From Bacillota bacterium (GTDB lineage Bacteria; Bacillota; Clostridia; Christensenellales; Christensenellaceae): a DNA stretch of 64,000 nt. This document shows, one piece after another, positions 1 to 8,820 of the stretch (positions are counted from its first letter, which is position 1; each line of letters opens with the position of its first letter). The position numbers were made by a program, and so were the translations under genes. The stretch is from positions 1-64,000 of the forward strand of contig JAEYKI010000010.1 in the NCBI GenBank assembly GCA_023408315.1, written 5' to 3'. The notes under the pieces are model-generated. The model saw only the letters and a list, made by a program, of their open reading frames with translations, was not told the DNA's origin and searched no databases.

Positions 1-131
1 CCGCCGCAACCGCCGCCAAAGCCGCCAAAGCCACAGGGCCCGCAGCAGCCTCCGCCAAAGCCCCACGGCCTGCAGCCGCAACCGCCGCCCCAGCCGCCAA
101 AGCCGCATCCGCAACCTCTGCCACAAAACAT
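1..131 (-). CDS. Gly/Cys-rich mini-protein, partial (runs off left edge)
   Basis: Minus-strand reading from an ATG at 131 gives 43 codons before the window edge, beginning MFCGRGCGCGFGGWGGGCGC. The composition is almost only Gly, Cys, Phe and Trp. A textbook ribosome site AAAGGAGG (141-148) sits nine bases before the ATG, which is why I call it a gene although it is short and low-complexity. It is followed on the same strand-side by a second such gene at 331-468. Function unknown. Similar small Gly-rich proteins occur in the spore coats of Firmicutes, and metal binding by the cysteines is also possible; both are inference. The C-terminus is not visible. Confidence 0.6.
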   Translation of the reverse strand, partial: MFCGRGCGCGFGGWGGGCGCRPWGFGGGCCGPCGFGGFGGGCG

Positions 132-330
132 GATCGTGCTCCTCCTTTATTTAAGATGTAGCAAGCGCCGCCCACGTTTGCCCATTTGCAACCTGGGCGC
201 TCTGCCGCCAAAGTTTCGCAACGGAAGCGCGTTTGCGCCTCCATTGCGTAACAGGACATTCAGGACGAATGCGAAAGGGTATGTTCTGCTCCTCCTGCCA
301 AAACAAACAATTTGGGTATAAAGGCCAGAA

Positions 331-468
331 TTACCACCAACCGCCGCAACCGCCGCCCCAGCCGCCGCAACCGCCGCCAAAGCCGCCGCAAGGGCCGCAA
401 CCGCCGCCCCAGCCGCCGCCGCAACCGCCGCCAAACAACAGGCTTCCAAGCAACAAACCATATAACAT
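331..468 (-). CDS. Gly/Cys-rich mini-protein, 45 aa
   Basis: Complete small gene on the minus strand: ATG at 468, stop TAA at 331-333. It starts MLYGLLLGSLLFGGGCGG and ends in GGWW, with blocks of GGGC and GGW. The first dozen residues are hydrophobic and could be a short membrane anchor or leader. An AAAGGAGG site (477-484) lies eight bases upstream. It is a paralogue of the partial gene at 1-131. The 200 bases between them contain one more GGAGGAG-like site but no start codon behind it. No function is known; a spore-surface or membrane-associated structural role is a guess. Confidence 0.6.
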   Translation of the reverse strand: MLYGLLLGSLLFGGGCGGGWGGGCGPCGGFGGGCGGWGGGCGGWW

Positions 469-573
469 TGCCGATACCTCCTTTGACTATTGCTTGCTTG
501 ATATATACTATTCACAACCCGCCGTGGTGTAGCCTGTCCCACAGCGCAATAAAAAAGATTTTATCCCTTTTTG

Positions 574-602
574 TTTACATTTGGCCCCCAAGTGGTTAAA
601 AT
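574..602 (+). promoter_or_regulatory. SigA-type promoter for the MFS gene
   Basis: TTTACA (574-579), 17-base spacer, TAAAAT (597-602), 35 bases before the start codon of the transporter gene. Confidence 0.5.
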
Positions 603-637
603 AAATTCTGACTTACTTTGAAGGAAGGCAAATTTAT

Positions 638-2083
638 ATGGAAAAAAACCTGGCGGAATTGAACCGGAGCCGCTGGACGATTTTATTTGTATTGGTGCTG
701 GGCGTTTTTATGTCTACGCTGGATTCAAGCATTGTAAACGTGGCACTGCCCAGCATGGCGGATTCACTGCACGCCACCAGCGAATCCATTGCGTGGGTGG
801 TAAGTTCTTACCTCATCACCGTATCTGCAGCCATACTGGTATTCGGCAAGCTGGGCGACCTGATAGGGCAGACAACCGTGTTCCAGATTGGTATTGTGGT
901 GTTTACCGTCGGGTCTTTTTTATGCAGCGTATCCAATTCGTTTATTATGCTGATTATCGCGCGCGTGGTGCAGGCGATTGGGTCTGCCGGAACCATGGCA
1001 AACAGCCAGGGGATTGTAACGCGCACCTTTCCGGAGAACGAGAGGGGCCGGGCGCTTGGCATAAACGGCACCTTTGTGGCGCTGGGCATGCTGGCCGGGC
1101 CGCCGCTTGGCGGATTGATTGTTTCTGTGGCAAGCTGGGAATACATGTTTTGGATCAACGTGCCGGTTGGCATTGTTGCGTTTATACTGGGCATGCGGGT
1201 TTACCCGCGTGTAAAGGACAGGCAGAAGGCAAAGATAGACGTGCCCGGCGCGCTGCTGTTTGCAATGGCCATTGTGCCGCTGTTTATTGCCCTGGAGCAG
1301 AGCATTACTCTGGGGTTTGGCAACTGGATGATTATTGGCTGCCTGGCTGCTTCCGCCGCGGGGTTCGCGCTGTTTTACATGGTGGAGAAGCGCGGCAAAG
1401 ACCCCATGCTGCCCCTGCACATATTTAAGAACAAGTGGTTTACGGTAAGCATACTTTGCGCGTTTTTATCGTTTGTGTCCATCTTTTTTCCGGCGCTGGT
1501 TACGCCGTTTTACCTGCAGGAGCTTCTTGAGCTCTCGCCCGGCATGGCGGGGCTGTTTTTGGCTATAAGCCCGCTGGTGCTGGCGTTCGTCGCGCCCCTT
1601 GCGGGCAACCTGGCGGACCGCATTGGCTCCGAGCTGCTTACGGTGGTGGGGCTAAGCCTTGCGGCCATTGGCCTTGCGTTTACCGCCACGCTGGACGCGC
1701 ACCCCAACCTGTTTGTAATGGGCTTGTTTTTTGCCCTGACAGGCCTTGGGAACGCCTTGTTCCAGTCTCCCAACACGCGCATGGTAATGTCTACGCTGGA
1801 TAAAAAGAACCTGGGCATAGGGGGCAGCGTGAACGCGCTGGTGCGCAACATGGGCCTTGTGGCGGGCGCTACGCTCTCTACCATGCTGCTGTACGGCGGC
1901 ATGAGCAGCGCCCTTGGATATACGGTGAGCGACTACAATCCAGCCCAGGCGGGGCAGAACGACGCGTTTTTGCACGGCATGCGCATAGCGTTTATTGTGG
2001 CCGCGCTTATTTGCGTGCTGGGCGCGGTGATTACCATTATGCGCATGCTGGCGAGAAGGAAGGAAAAAAGGGAAGCGGTTTAA
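638..2083 (+). CDS. MFS multidrug efflux transporter, DHA2 (EmrB/QacA) type
   Basis: A 481-residue polytopic membrane protein with about 14 hydrophobic segments, the size and layout of the 14-TM drug:H+ antiporter family. The first segment carries the family motif LDSSIVNVALPSM (about residues 28-40), and GKLGDLIG near residue 70 is the MFS loop 2-3 motif. It should export amphipathic drugs or toxic compounds using the proton gradient. The start is supported by GAAGGAAGG upstream. It lies 25 bases ahead of the exonuclease gene and may be cotranscribed. The substrate cannot be told from sequence. Confidence 0.9.
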   Translation: MEKNLAELNRSRWTILFVLVLGVFMSTLDSSIVNVALPSMADSLHATSESIAWVVSSYLITVSAAILVFGKLGDLIGQTTVFQIGIVVFTVGSFLCSVSNSFIMLIIARVVQAIGSAGTMANSQGIVTRTFPENERGRALGINGTFVALGMLAGPPLGGLIVSVASWEYMFWINVPVGIVAFILGMRVYPRVKDRQKAKIDVPGALLFAMAIVPLFIALEQSITLGFGNWMIIGCLAASAAGFALFYMVEKRGKDPMLPLHIFKNKWFTVSILCAFLSFVSIFFPALVTPFYLQELLELSPGMAGLFLAISPLVLAFVAPLAGNLADRIGSELLTVVGLSLAAIGLAFTATLDAHPNLFVMGLFFALTGLGNALFQSPNTRMVMSTLDKKNLGIGGSVNALVRNMGLVAGATLSTMLLYGGMSSALGYTVSDYNPAQAGQNDAFLHGMRIAFIVAALICVLGAVITIMRMLARRKEKREAV

Positions 2084-2108
2084 AAAAACAGGGAGGTAAG
2101 GGAAACCG

Positions 2109-2867
2109 ATGCGATTGATATCCTGGAACGTGAACGGCCTGAGGGCCGCGATGCAAAAAGGGTTTGCAGATTTTTTTGCGTCTGCGGACGCGGATGTGTT
2201 CTGCCTGCAGGAGACAAAGATGCAGCCGGACCAACTGGAGATCCATTTCGATGGGTACAGGCAGTACTGGAACAGCGCGCTTAAAAAAGGCTATTCCGGC
2301 ACCGCGGCATTCAGCCGGGTGGAGCCTCTCTCTGTTTCTTACGATATTGGAAACGAGGAACACGTAGGCGAAGGCAGGGCCATTACCCTGGAGTTTGACG
2401 GGTTCTACCTGGTGACGGTTTACGTGCCCAACGCGCAGGAGAAGCTGGCGCGCATTGATTACCGCATGAGCTGGGAGGACGCGTTCCGCAGCTATGTGCT
2501 GGGGCTGAACGCAAAAAAGCCGGTGGTGATTTGCGGGGATATGAACGTGGCGCACAACGAGATTGACCTGCGGCACCCCAAGGCGAACCGGGGCAACGCA
2601 GGGTTCAGCGACCAGGAGCGCGGCAAGATGACCGAGCTTCTGGGCGCCGGGTTTGTGGACACATACCGCTACCTTAACCCGGACAAAACGGACGCGTACA
2701 CCTGGTGGTCTTATTTCCGCAACGCGCGGGCCAACAACGCGGGATGGCGGATTGACTACTTTATTGTATCAGAAGCGCTTAAATTTAGCGTGCGGGACAG
2801 CGTGATTTACGCGGACGTTTATGGCAGCGACCATTGCCCCGTGGGGCTTGAGCTGGAAGTGTATTAG
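2109..2867 (+). CDS. xth: Exodeoxyribonuclease III / AP endonuclease
   Basis: A 252-residue EEP-fold nuclease. The N-terminus MRLISWNVNGLRAAMQKGF and CLQETKMQ near residue 37 give the catalytic Asn and metal-binding Glu. GDMNVAHNEIDL (about 143-154) and SDHCPVGLELEVY at the end complete the ExoIII signature. It cuts at abasic sites in base excision repair and degrades 3' ends of duplex DNA. Length matches ExoA/Xth. A GGGAGGT site precedes the ATG. It is the second gene after the MFS pump and converges with the TspO-like gene. Confidence 0.95.
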   Translation: MRLISWNVNGLRAAMQKGFADFFASADADVFCLQETKMQPDQLEIHFDGYRQYWNSALKKGYSGTAAFSRVEPLSVSYDIGNEEHVGEGRAITLEFDGFYLVTVYVPNAQEKLARIDYRMSWEDAFRSYVLGLNAKKPVVICGDMNVAHNEIDLRHPKANRGNAGFSDQERGKMTELLGAGFVDTYRYLNPDKTDAYTWWSYFRNARANNAGWRIDYFIVSEALKFSVRDSVIYADVYGSDHCPVGLELEVY

Positions 2868-2983
2868 GGGTGTTTATAATTTTTCCTTAAAAATGAAAGT
2901 TTAAGCAAAAAAACAACGCGCATCCAATTGGGCGTGTTTTTTGTGCGCACGGAAACTGCTTTTGGCTGACGCTGAGATTGTTG

Positions 2984-3763
2984 TTATTTTTTGTCCGGCA
3001 GCACGCCCACAAGCGAGGTGACGAAAACGGCCCCGATAAGGAACAAAATAAGCGCTTTGATTACCTCCGGAAACTCGCCGTTCAGCACGGTGATATGCCG
3101 GATGAGGATGCCCAGGTACGCCCAGATGAGCACAAGGCCGAAGGGCACATCCCGGAAGCGGAGCACAAACACAGCGCCAATGCCCAGGCCAGCCGCCAGC
3201 ATAAAAATGGCCCAGAACTGAGCGGGTAGGTTGAAGCCGTTCCAGTGCAGGCTTACCAGCAGCACGGTGGCGTTTGCAATGGCGGCAACCGTAATCCAGC
3301 CCAGGTATACGCTGAAGGGCAGGCGCACAAAAAGCTTTTCTTTAAAGGAGAGCGGCGCGGCGGCAATGCCCTGGTACGCAAATATAAGGGATAAAAGGAG
3401 CACCGCCATAAGCGCCAGGGAGAGCGGGATGTTTTTATAATGCCAGGCAAAAATCCATGCGGCGTTTGCGGCGGAGGATACAATGAACCACGGCCCAACG
3501 CGGCGCACGGCATCCTGGCTGCCGCCGGCTTTGCCCTTGAACGCACCCAGGCCAAAGAGCACAAACAGCGCGGCAAGCAGATATATAACACCCCAGATGG
3601 CAAAGGTGAACCCGGCGGGCGTAAACAGGTTTGGGTATGAATCGGAAACGGCCTGGGGTGTGGTGTTGTTCACCAGGCCAGCCGCAGCCAGCATATTGAC
3701 CGAAAAAAAGGCGGTAAAGGCAACCAGGTTTCCAATGGGAAGCGCTTTTGAACCGGTTTTCAT
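2984..3763 (-). CDS. TspO/MBR-related tryptophan-rich membrane protein
   Basis: A 259-residue protein with about seven to eight hydrophobic helices. Segments LFTPAGFTFAIWGVIYLL, SSAANAAWIFAWHY and LPFSVYLGWITVAAIAN resemble the TspO/MBR fold (W and P rich helices), though it is longer than the usual 160 residues, as in the extended family common in Clostridia. TspO proteins bind tetrapyrroles and sterol-like ligands; the role here is unknown. The start is set by AAAGGAGG nine bases before the ATG. Transcription converges with the exonuclease gene. Confidence 0.75.
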   Translation of the reverse strand: MKTGSKALPIGNLVAFTAFFSVNMLAAAGLVNNTTPQAVSDSYPNLFTPAGFTFAIWGVIYLLAALFVLFGLGAFKGKAGGSQDAVRRVGPWFIVSSAANAAWIFAWHYKNIPLSLALMAVLLLSLIFAYQGIAAAPLSFKEKLFVRLPFSVYLGWITVAAIANATVLLVSLHWNGFNLPAQFWAIFMLAAGLGIGAVFVLRFRDVPFGLVLIWAYLGILIRHITVLNGEFPEVIKALILFLIGAVFVTSLVGVLPDKK

Positions 3764-3937
3764 AACGGTATCCTCCTTTAGCTTTTTTTATCGGCGCGCG
3801 TCAAAACGGCCTGTATGTTTTTTTGTTTCTCTTCTTTTTTATGATATTCTGAAATAAATATAAAAATATCCCGGTACAATTAAAACTTCATACAGATTTG
3901 GCGCTTTGCCCGGATAGGTAAACGGCAGGTATTTATT

Positions 3938-3966
3938 TTGATTTTTTTGTCATTCTTTGGTATTAT
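3938..3966 (+). promoter_or_regulatory. SigA-type promoter for the aldo/keto reductase gene
   Basis: TTGATT (3938-3943), 17-base spacer, TATTAT (3961-3966). It lies about 105 bases before the start codon, so the leader includes the hairpin repeat at 4010-4062. Confidence 0.55.
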
Positions 3967-4009
3967 ATAAATAAGTCCAATATAAAAACAGTATTAAGAA
4001 AACCAAAAG

Positions 4010-4062
4010 TTTTCTTTTTGCATGCTTTTTCTTTTTAAAGAAAAAGTGTGGGAAAGAGAGGA
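4010..4062 (+). repeat. Dispersed hairpin leader, copy 1
   Basis: TTTTCTTTTTG is followed by an A/T-rich inverted repeat (CTTTTTCTTT, 4025-4034, with AAAGAAAAAG, 4037-4046) and GAAAGAGAGGAA just before the start codon. Copies with the same order of parts lie at 41567-41614 and 52877-52939, each directly upstream of a gene. It may be an RNA leader or a mobile palindromic element. Confidence 0.5.
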
Positions 4063-4070
4063 ATACCCAT

Positions 4071-5051
<981 letters not shown>

Positions 5052-5123
5052 GGGTACTTTCTTTTTGAGCAGTAAATAATTTTTTAACAAGAGCGTTTTG
5101 AATAAAAAATATTGGGGGTCTTT

Positions 5124-6017
5124 ATGGGGGAACAGATTATTACGGAAAAACAGTATAAGGCGCTTAAAACTACCAATGGCTTTTTGCTGGCGGTATTTAT
5201 TATTTTTATCATTACAGGCGCTATGTCCTTCATGGGCATTTTGGTAGCGGTTGCTATGAAGCCGCAGGAAGCGGGAACGCTGGTTTCTTTGATTCCGATG
5301 GCCGTTGAGATTGCGTTGGTCAGCCTTTTGCTGTTCTACAAACATCAGGAAAGAAAAACGGTTATTGCCATTGGAATGCTGGTAAATGCGATTGCTTTTA
5401 CAGCCATAAGTGTATGCAGCCTCTTTATAATCACCCCGGCATACGGCACCATATATTCCAGCTACGGGCTTCAAAACGCTTTTACGGATGGATCGGGCAG
5501 CGCCATGCTTCTGTATAACACGGGGTGCATTCTTTATGTGGCGTCCAGCGCCATCGTTATTTTATTATCCGTATTGCTTTTAAGAAAAACAAGGGCGCAG
5601 GCGGTTGGAGCCTTTCCTTTTAAATTGCTGTTTATTCTGTTTGCCGCATTCCAGTTCGCGTATATATACCTTACCATGTTTGCGCTCATTCCAACAAACA
5701 TATCATTTTACATGGCGCTGATGATAACTGTGTGTATTACGGCGGGCCTGATAGGAGCGCTGACTCTGGTACCCCAGTTTGTTTTATATAAGGCGCTGGA
5801 CGACGAAGCATACTATGAAAATTTTATTGCGGTACATCCCGGCATTGCCATACGCAACTATGAAGCGGCTAAATTTGGATATCCCGCGCCGCCCGCGGCC
5901 CCGGGGGAAAACAGGTTTTGCGTGAACTGCGGCGCGGCGCTTGCGCCGGGATCAAACTTCTGCCGAAAGTGCGGGAATAGAGTGAACGCAAAGGCAGAAA
6001 ATAAGGGAGATGAATAA
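5124..6017 (+). CDS. Six-helix membrane protein with C-terminal zinc ribbon
   Basis: A 297-residue protein with six hydrophobic helices (about residues 20-225) and a cytoplasmic tail ending in a double-CxxC zinc ribbon, FCVNCGAALAPGSNFCRKCG. ATG at 5124 is preferred over the upstream TTG at 5112 because GGGGG sits just before it. Zinc-ribbon tails of this kind are common on uncharacterised Firmicute membrane proteins. It is 20 bases upstream of a membrane-anchored pseudokinase and probably cotranscribed, which suggests a shared membrane signalling role. No closer function can be given. Confidence 0.7.
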   Translation: MGEQIITEKQYKALKTTNGFLLAVFIIFIITGAMSFMGILVAVAMKPQEAGTLVSLIPMAVEIALVSLLLFYKHQERKTVIAIGMLVNAIAFTAISVCSLFIITPAYGTIYSSYGLQNAFTDGSGSAMLLYNTGCILYVASSAIVILLSVLLLRKTRAQAVGAFPFKLLFILFAAFQFAYIYLTMFALIPTNISFYMALMITVCITAGLIGALTLVPQFVLYKALDDEAYYENFIAVHPGIAIRNYEAAKFGYPAPPAAPGENRFCVNCGAALAPGSNFCRKCGNRVNAKAENKGDE

Positions 6018-6037
6018 ACTGAACCGGGGGGATTTGC

Positions 6038-6652
6038 ATGGACCTTTGGATTTGGGTGGTTTCAGGCACGGTGGCGGCAACGCTGATTGTGCTGATTGAA
6101 CGGATTGTAAAATATGCCGTGGTGTTCCGGCGCAGGCAGCCAAAGCACGGCGTGCCGTTGGAGGAATACATTGCACGGGCGGGCGGCAGAATCCCTGCCG
6201 AGCGCGCGCTTGGCATGCTGGAGCCTGTTGTGCGGCGGCTGGCGCTGTTTCATACCAACGGCCGCGCCCATCTTAACGTATGCCCGCAAAGGATTGTGGT
6301 TGTGCCCGGCTCGCAAAAGCTTGTGCTGCTTGCGCCCGAAGGCGGCGGCCTTGTGAGCGGGTATTCCGCGCCCGAGCAGTACAGGGGAGAGGCAGGCCCC
6401 GGCGCGGACGTTTACGCCGCGGCCTGCGTGCTCTACCGGATGGCGGCGGGAAAGACCCCGCCGGAAGCAATGCTTCGCCTTACCAACGATGCGGAAGTGA
6501 AACAGGACATAGCGGACATGAACGTGGCGGAGGATATCAAACGCGCGTGGCTGCGGGCGCTCTCGCCGGAGCCGGAGGCGCGGTTTAAAAACTGCGGCAT
6601 GCTGGCCATGGACCTGTATCCCAAAATAAAAACGCCCGCAGAGCAGGTGTGA
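6038..6652 (+). CDS. Membrane-anchored kinase C-lobe fragment (pseudokinase)
   Basis: A 204-residue protein: an N-terminal helix (about 5-28), then a region resembling only the C-lobe of a Hanks-type Ser/Thr kinase. The catalytic-loop position reads HLN (78-80) where HRD is expected, the DFG segment is not recognisable, and no glycine-rich loop or N-lobe exists. Structural motifs remain: SAPEQY (110-115), DVYAAACVLYRM (about 124-135) and the terminal conserved Arg in PEARFKNC. It should therefore be catalytically dead and act as a binding module. It is the shortest of three paralogues, with those at 8821 and 11409. Confidence 0.7.
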   Translation: MDLWIWVVSGTVAATLIVLIERIVKYAVVFRRRQPKHGVPLEEYIARAGGRIPAERALGMLEPVVRRLALFHTNGRAHLNVCPQRIVVVPGSQKLVLLAPEGGGLVSGYSAPEQYRGEAGPGADVYAAACVLYRMAAGKTPPEAMLRLTNDAEVKQDIADMNVAEDIKRAWLRALSPEPEARFKNCGMLAMDLYPKIKTPAEQV

Positions 6653-6943
6653 TGAAGCCAGCCGAAACGCGTGGTTTGTTATTGCGTAGATCTGATTGAA
6701 TGAATGAGTTTGCCTATAATGGATAATTCATATTACGTTGCTTAATGTTCTATCATAGCAATAATAAGTAGCATGAGACGAAAATATGAGATTCAAGCTT
6801 TAAATTAACTGACATGTTTCCATAAAAGGAACTGTGGAATGCGTTTTGTCTTTTACAATTTCCTAAACTCTCACCAACTTTTCGGTAGAGCTTGGACACA
6901 GCAGCAGCAATATTTATTTTACAGGCGTAACAGGAGGCTTTAC

Positions 6944-7243
6944 ATGAGTGAATTTTTGAAACTAGAAGATTTTATTGAGCTTTCAGATGCAGGCTATGAA
7001 GAAGCTATAGTTCAATTTTTACAAAATAACGGGATACCAATTGATGATTTTGAGTATGTTGGAAAGTGTGATTCGGAATGCCCGCAATGTGAAGCGGAAA
7101 GCTTTAGTGTCTGGCGAAGAAATATTGGATTTATTAAAGATAAAGGAATTTTCACTTTTGATTTAGATGCAACTGATGATACATTAGACTTTGCAATATA
7201 CTTGTGTAATAAATGTGGTAAATGGACTATTTATATTGAGTAA
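6944..7243 (+). CDS. Small AT-rich zinc-ribbon-like protein
   Basis: A 99-residue acidic protein with two CxxC pairs: CPQC near residue 47 and CNKC near 89, spaced like a zinc ribbon. ATG at 6944 follows AGGAGG by six bases; an upstream in-frame ATG at 6839 also has a GGA-type site, but the extra 35 residues look unlike protein. The gene and its flanks are markedly AT-rich compared with the neighbours, suggesting recent transfer. It stands alone. No function is recognised; single small proteins like this are sometimes immunity genes. Confidence 0.55.
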   Translation: MSEFLKLEDFIELSDAGYEEAIVQFLQNNGIPIDDFEYVGKCDSECPQCEAESFSVWRRNIGFIKDKGIFTFDLDATDDTLDFAIYLCNKCGKWTIYIE

Positions 7244-7620
7244 CATATCTGTTGAAGTACTGCATGAAGAAATAAATGATCTTTAGTTTCAAATATTGTA
7301 ATAGTATCACATAAAAAGTTCCTGTGGCTATGCAGGATGCCGGTGTAATGCGGGGTTGGGGAGCACTGCGTGCTCCCGCGGGCGGCCTGTGGCCGCCCCT
7401 GCCTTATTAGAAATACAGCGGAGATTCTTTACAGCCGCGGGGTTCTTTTAGAACGGCGCGGAGCGATGTGGTCATCGCTCCCTACAGAAATTGGCAGAAG
7501 CATTTGGTTTATCCTGCATATGCCCTCTGACGAGGGAGCCGATAGTTACAATGAAATCCAATAACCGGACACTTTAATAATACCGCGAATGGTAATAAAA
7601 AACCCCTGCGTTTTGTACAG
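7244..7620. repeat. Gene-free stretch with short palindromic repeats
   Basis: After an AT-rich start, this holds GC-rich dyads such as AGCACTGCGTGCT and GGCGGCCTGTGGCCGCC, and the dispersed palindrome GGAGCGATGTGGTCATCGCT (7460-7486) that recurs near 29417, 52302, 52782 and 57842. No coding signal was seen. Confidence 0.6.
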
Positions 7621-7657
7621 AAAAGAAAACAGCCTCCGCGTTTGCGGAGGCTGTTTT
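7621..7657 (-). terminator. Rho-independent terminator of the SPFH gene
   Basis: Perfect 14-bp stem (AAAACAGCCTCCGC, 7626-7639, with 7644-7657), T-rich on the minus strand, 17 bases past the stop codon. Confidence 0.85.
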
Positions 7658-7673
7658 GGTGTTGCCGGTTAGT

Positions 7674-8546
7674 TTAATTGGCCGCCTGTTCGGATGGCGC
7701 CACTGTGGGAAGCGGCGTTACGCTTGAGGCAGCGGATGCCGGAGAGGTGGAGGACGCTATGTCCCCAACGTCTATAATGGTGCCCGCGTCGCTGCCGGCC
7801 AGCACTTTGGGCAGTTCGCCGTTCCACTTCTGCCACTTCATGTACTCAATGTACTGGGGAGAGGTGTTGAGCGCTTCCTGCACCAGCTTGATGCTGTCCG
7901 CCTGGGCCTGGGCCTGCGTTACCTGCTGCTGCGCTTCAATCTTGATGCGGGAGAGGTCCTGCTGGGCCTTTAAGGCCTGCTGCTCCGCCGTCTGCTTGGC
8001 TTCAACCGCCTGGTTGAATTCCGCGCTGAAATCAAAGTTCATAATGTTGAACACCTCAATGGAGATGCCAAAGGGCGTCATTTTATCCTGCAGGAAGTCG
8101 CGTATCTGTTCGCTTACCTCCTGGCGGGACGTGATGAGCTGCTCCGCGGTGAACTTTGCCGTTACGGCCTTAATGGTTTCCTGTATGGCGGGCGTGATAA
8201 CGGTGGATTCGTAATTGACTCCCACGTTTTTGTACAGGGTGGCGGAAGACGCGTTTAAGACCTTATAGTTTACCGCCGTTTCGCAGGTAACGGTCTGCAG
8301 GTCCTTGGAGGCCGCAGTGCCCTTTGATTCCACCTTCTGCGTGCGGTTGTTCATCTGCACCACCGACTGTATGAATGGATTTTTGAGATGGAAGCCCTCA
8401 GGCAGCACTTCGTCGCTCACCGCGCCCAGCGTGACCACAACGCCCGTCTGCCCCGGCTCTACGATCACGACGCTCTGAAAGACAAGCACAACAGCAATGA
8501 CCACTATAATTCCTACGGTGATCCATTTTCCTACTTTTTTGTTCAT
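7674..8546 (-). CDS. SPFH/prohibitin-family membrane protein
   Basis: A 290-residue protein with one N-terminal helix (about 8-25), an SPFH domain beginning VVIVEPGQTGVVVTLGAV, and a coiled-coil stretch rich in Gln, Ala and Glu (about 180-225). The family forms ring-like assemblies at membranes and regulates proteases such as FtsH or organises membrane domains. The C-terminus is a low-complexity Ser/Pro/Ala tail. A GGGGG site precedes the ATG. It is transcribed towards the pseudokinase operon end, divergently from the HtrA-pseudokinase gene at 8821, and has its own terminator. Confidence 0.85.
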   Translation of the reverse strand: MNKKVGKWITVGIIVVIAVVLVFQSVVIVEPGQTGVVVTLGAVSDEVLPEGFHLKNPFIQSVVQMNNRTQKVESKGTAASKDLQTVTCETAVNYKVLNASSATLYKNVGVNYESTVITPAIQETIKAVTAKFTAEQLITSRQEVSEQIRDFLQDKMTPFGISIEVFNIMNFDFSAEFNQAVEAKQTAEQQALKAQQDLSRIKIEAQQQVTQAQAQADSIKLVQEALNTSPQYIEYMKWQKWNGELPKVLAGSDAGTIIDVGDIASSTSPASAASSVTPLPTVAPSEQAAN

Positions 8547-8734
8547 TTTAAACCCCCTGAAATAATTCGGCCGCAGCTTTGAGACAGCATGCCAGCCGGA
8601 TAGAGAAAGGAAAAAAATTGTCTTCCATTAAACTATACACGATTTTAAGCCAGCGGGCAAGGAAAAAACGTGCGGGCGTGGCAAAACGGCTGCCAGCGGG
8701 CAGAGAAAAACCGTACTAAATATGCAACAAATTG

Positions 8735-8763
8735 TTGAAAAATGGAAATACAGACGGTATAAT
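8735..8763 (+). promoter_or_regulatory. SigA-type promoter of the HtrA-pseudokinase gene
   Basis: TTGAAA (8735-8740), 17-base spacer, TATAAT (8758-8763), 58 bases before the start codon. Confidence 0.7.
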
Positions 8764-8820
8764 GAAATAAGAATTTCTAATTTTTTTCAGCAACTGCAAT
8801 TATAAATAGGGGGATGTTTT

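Noticed and set aside
1..430. Repeated CCGCCGCAACCGCCGCC blocks as a possible CRISPR array
   Set aside because: The blocks are codons for Gly, Cys and Trp in small genes; there are no regular spacers or constant repeat length.
147..542. 131-codon poly-Ala minus-strand frame
   Set aside because: It is the Gly/Cys mini-gene at 331-468 read in the wrong frame; the frame chosen has start, ribosome site and sensible ends.
2908..2950. Terminator between the exonuclease and TspO-like genes
   Set aside because: A- and T-runs flank ACGC/GCGT, but the stem is only four pairs, so I did not list it as a feature.
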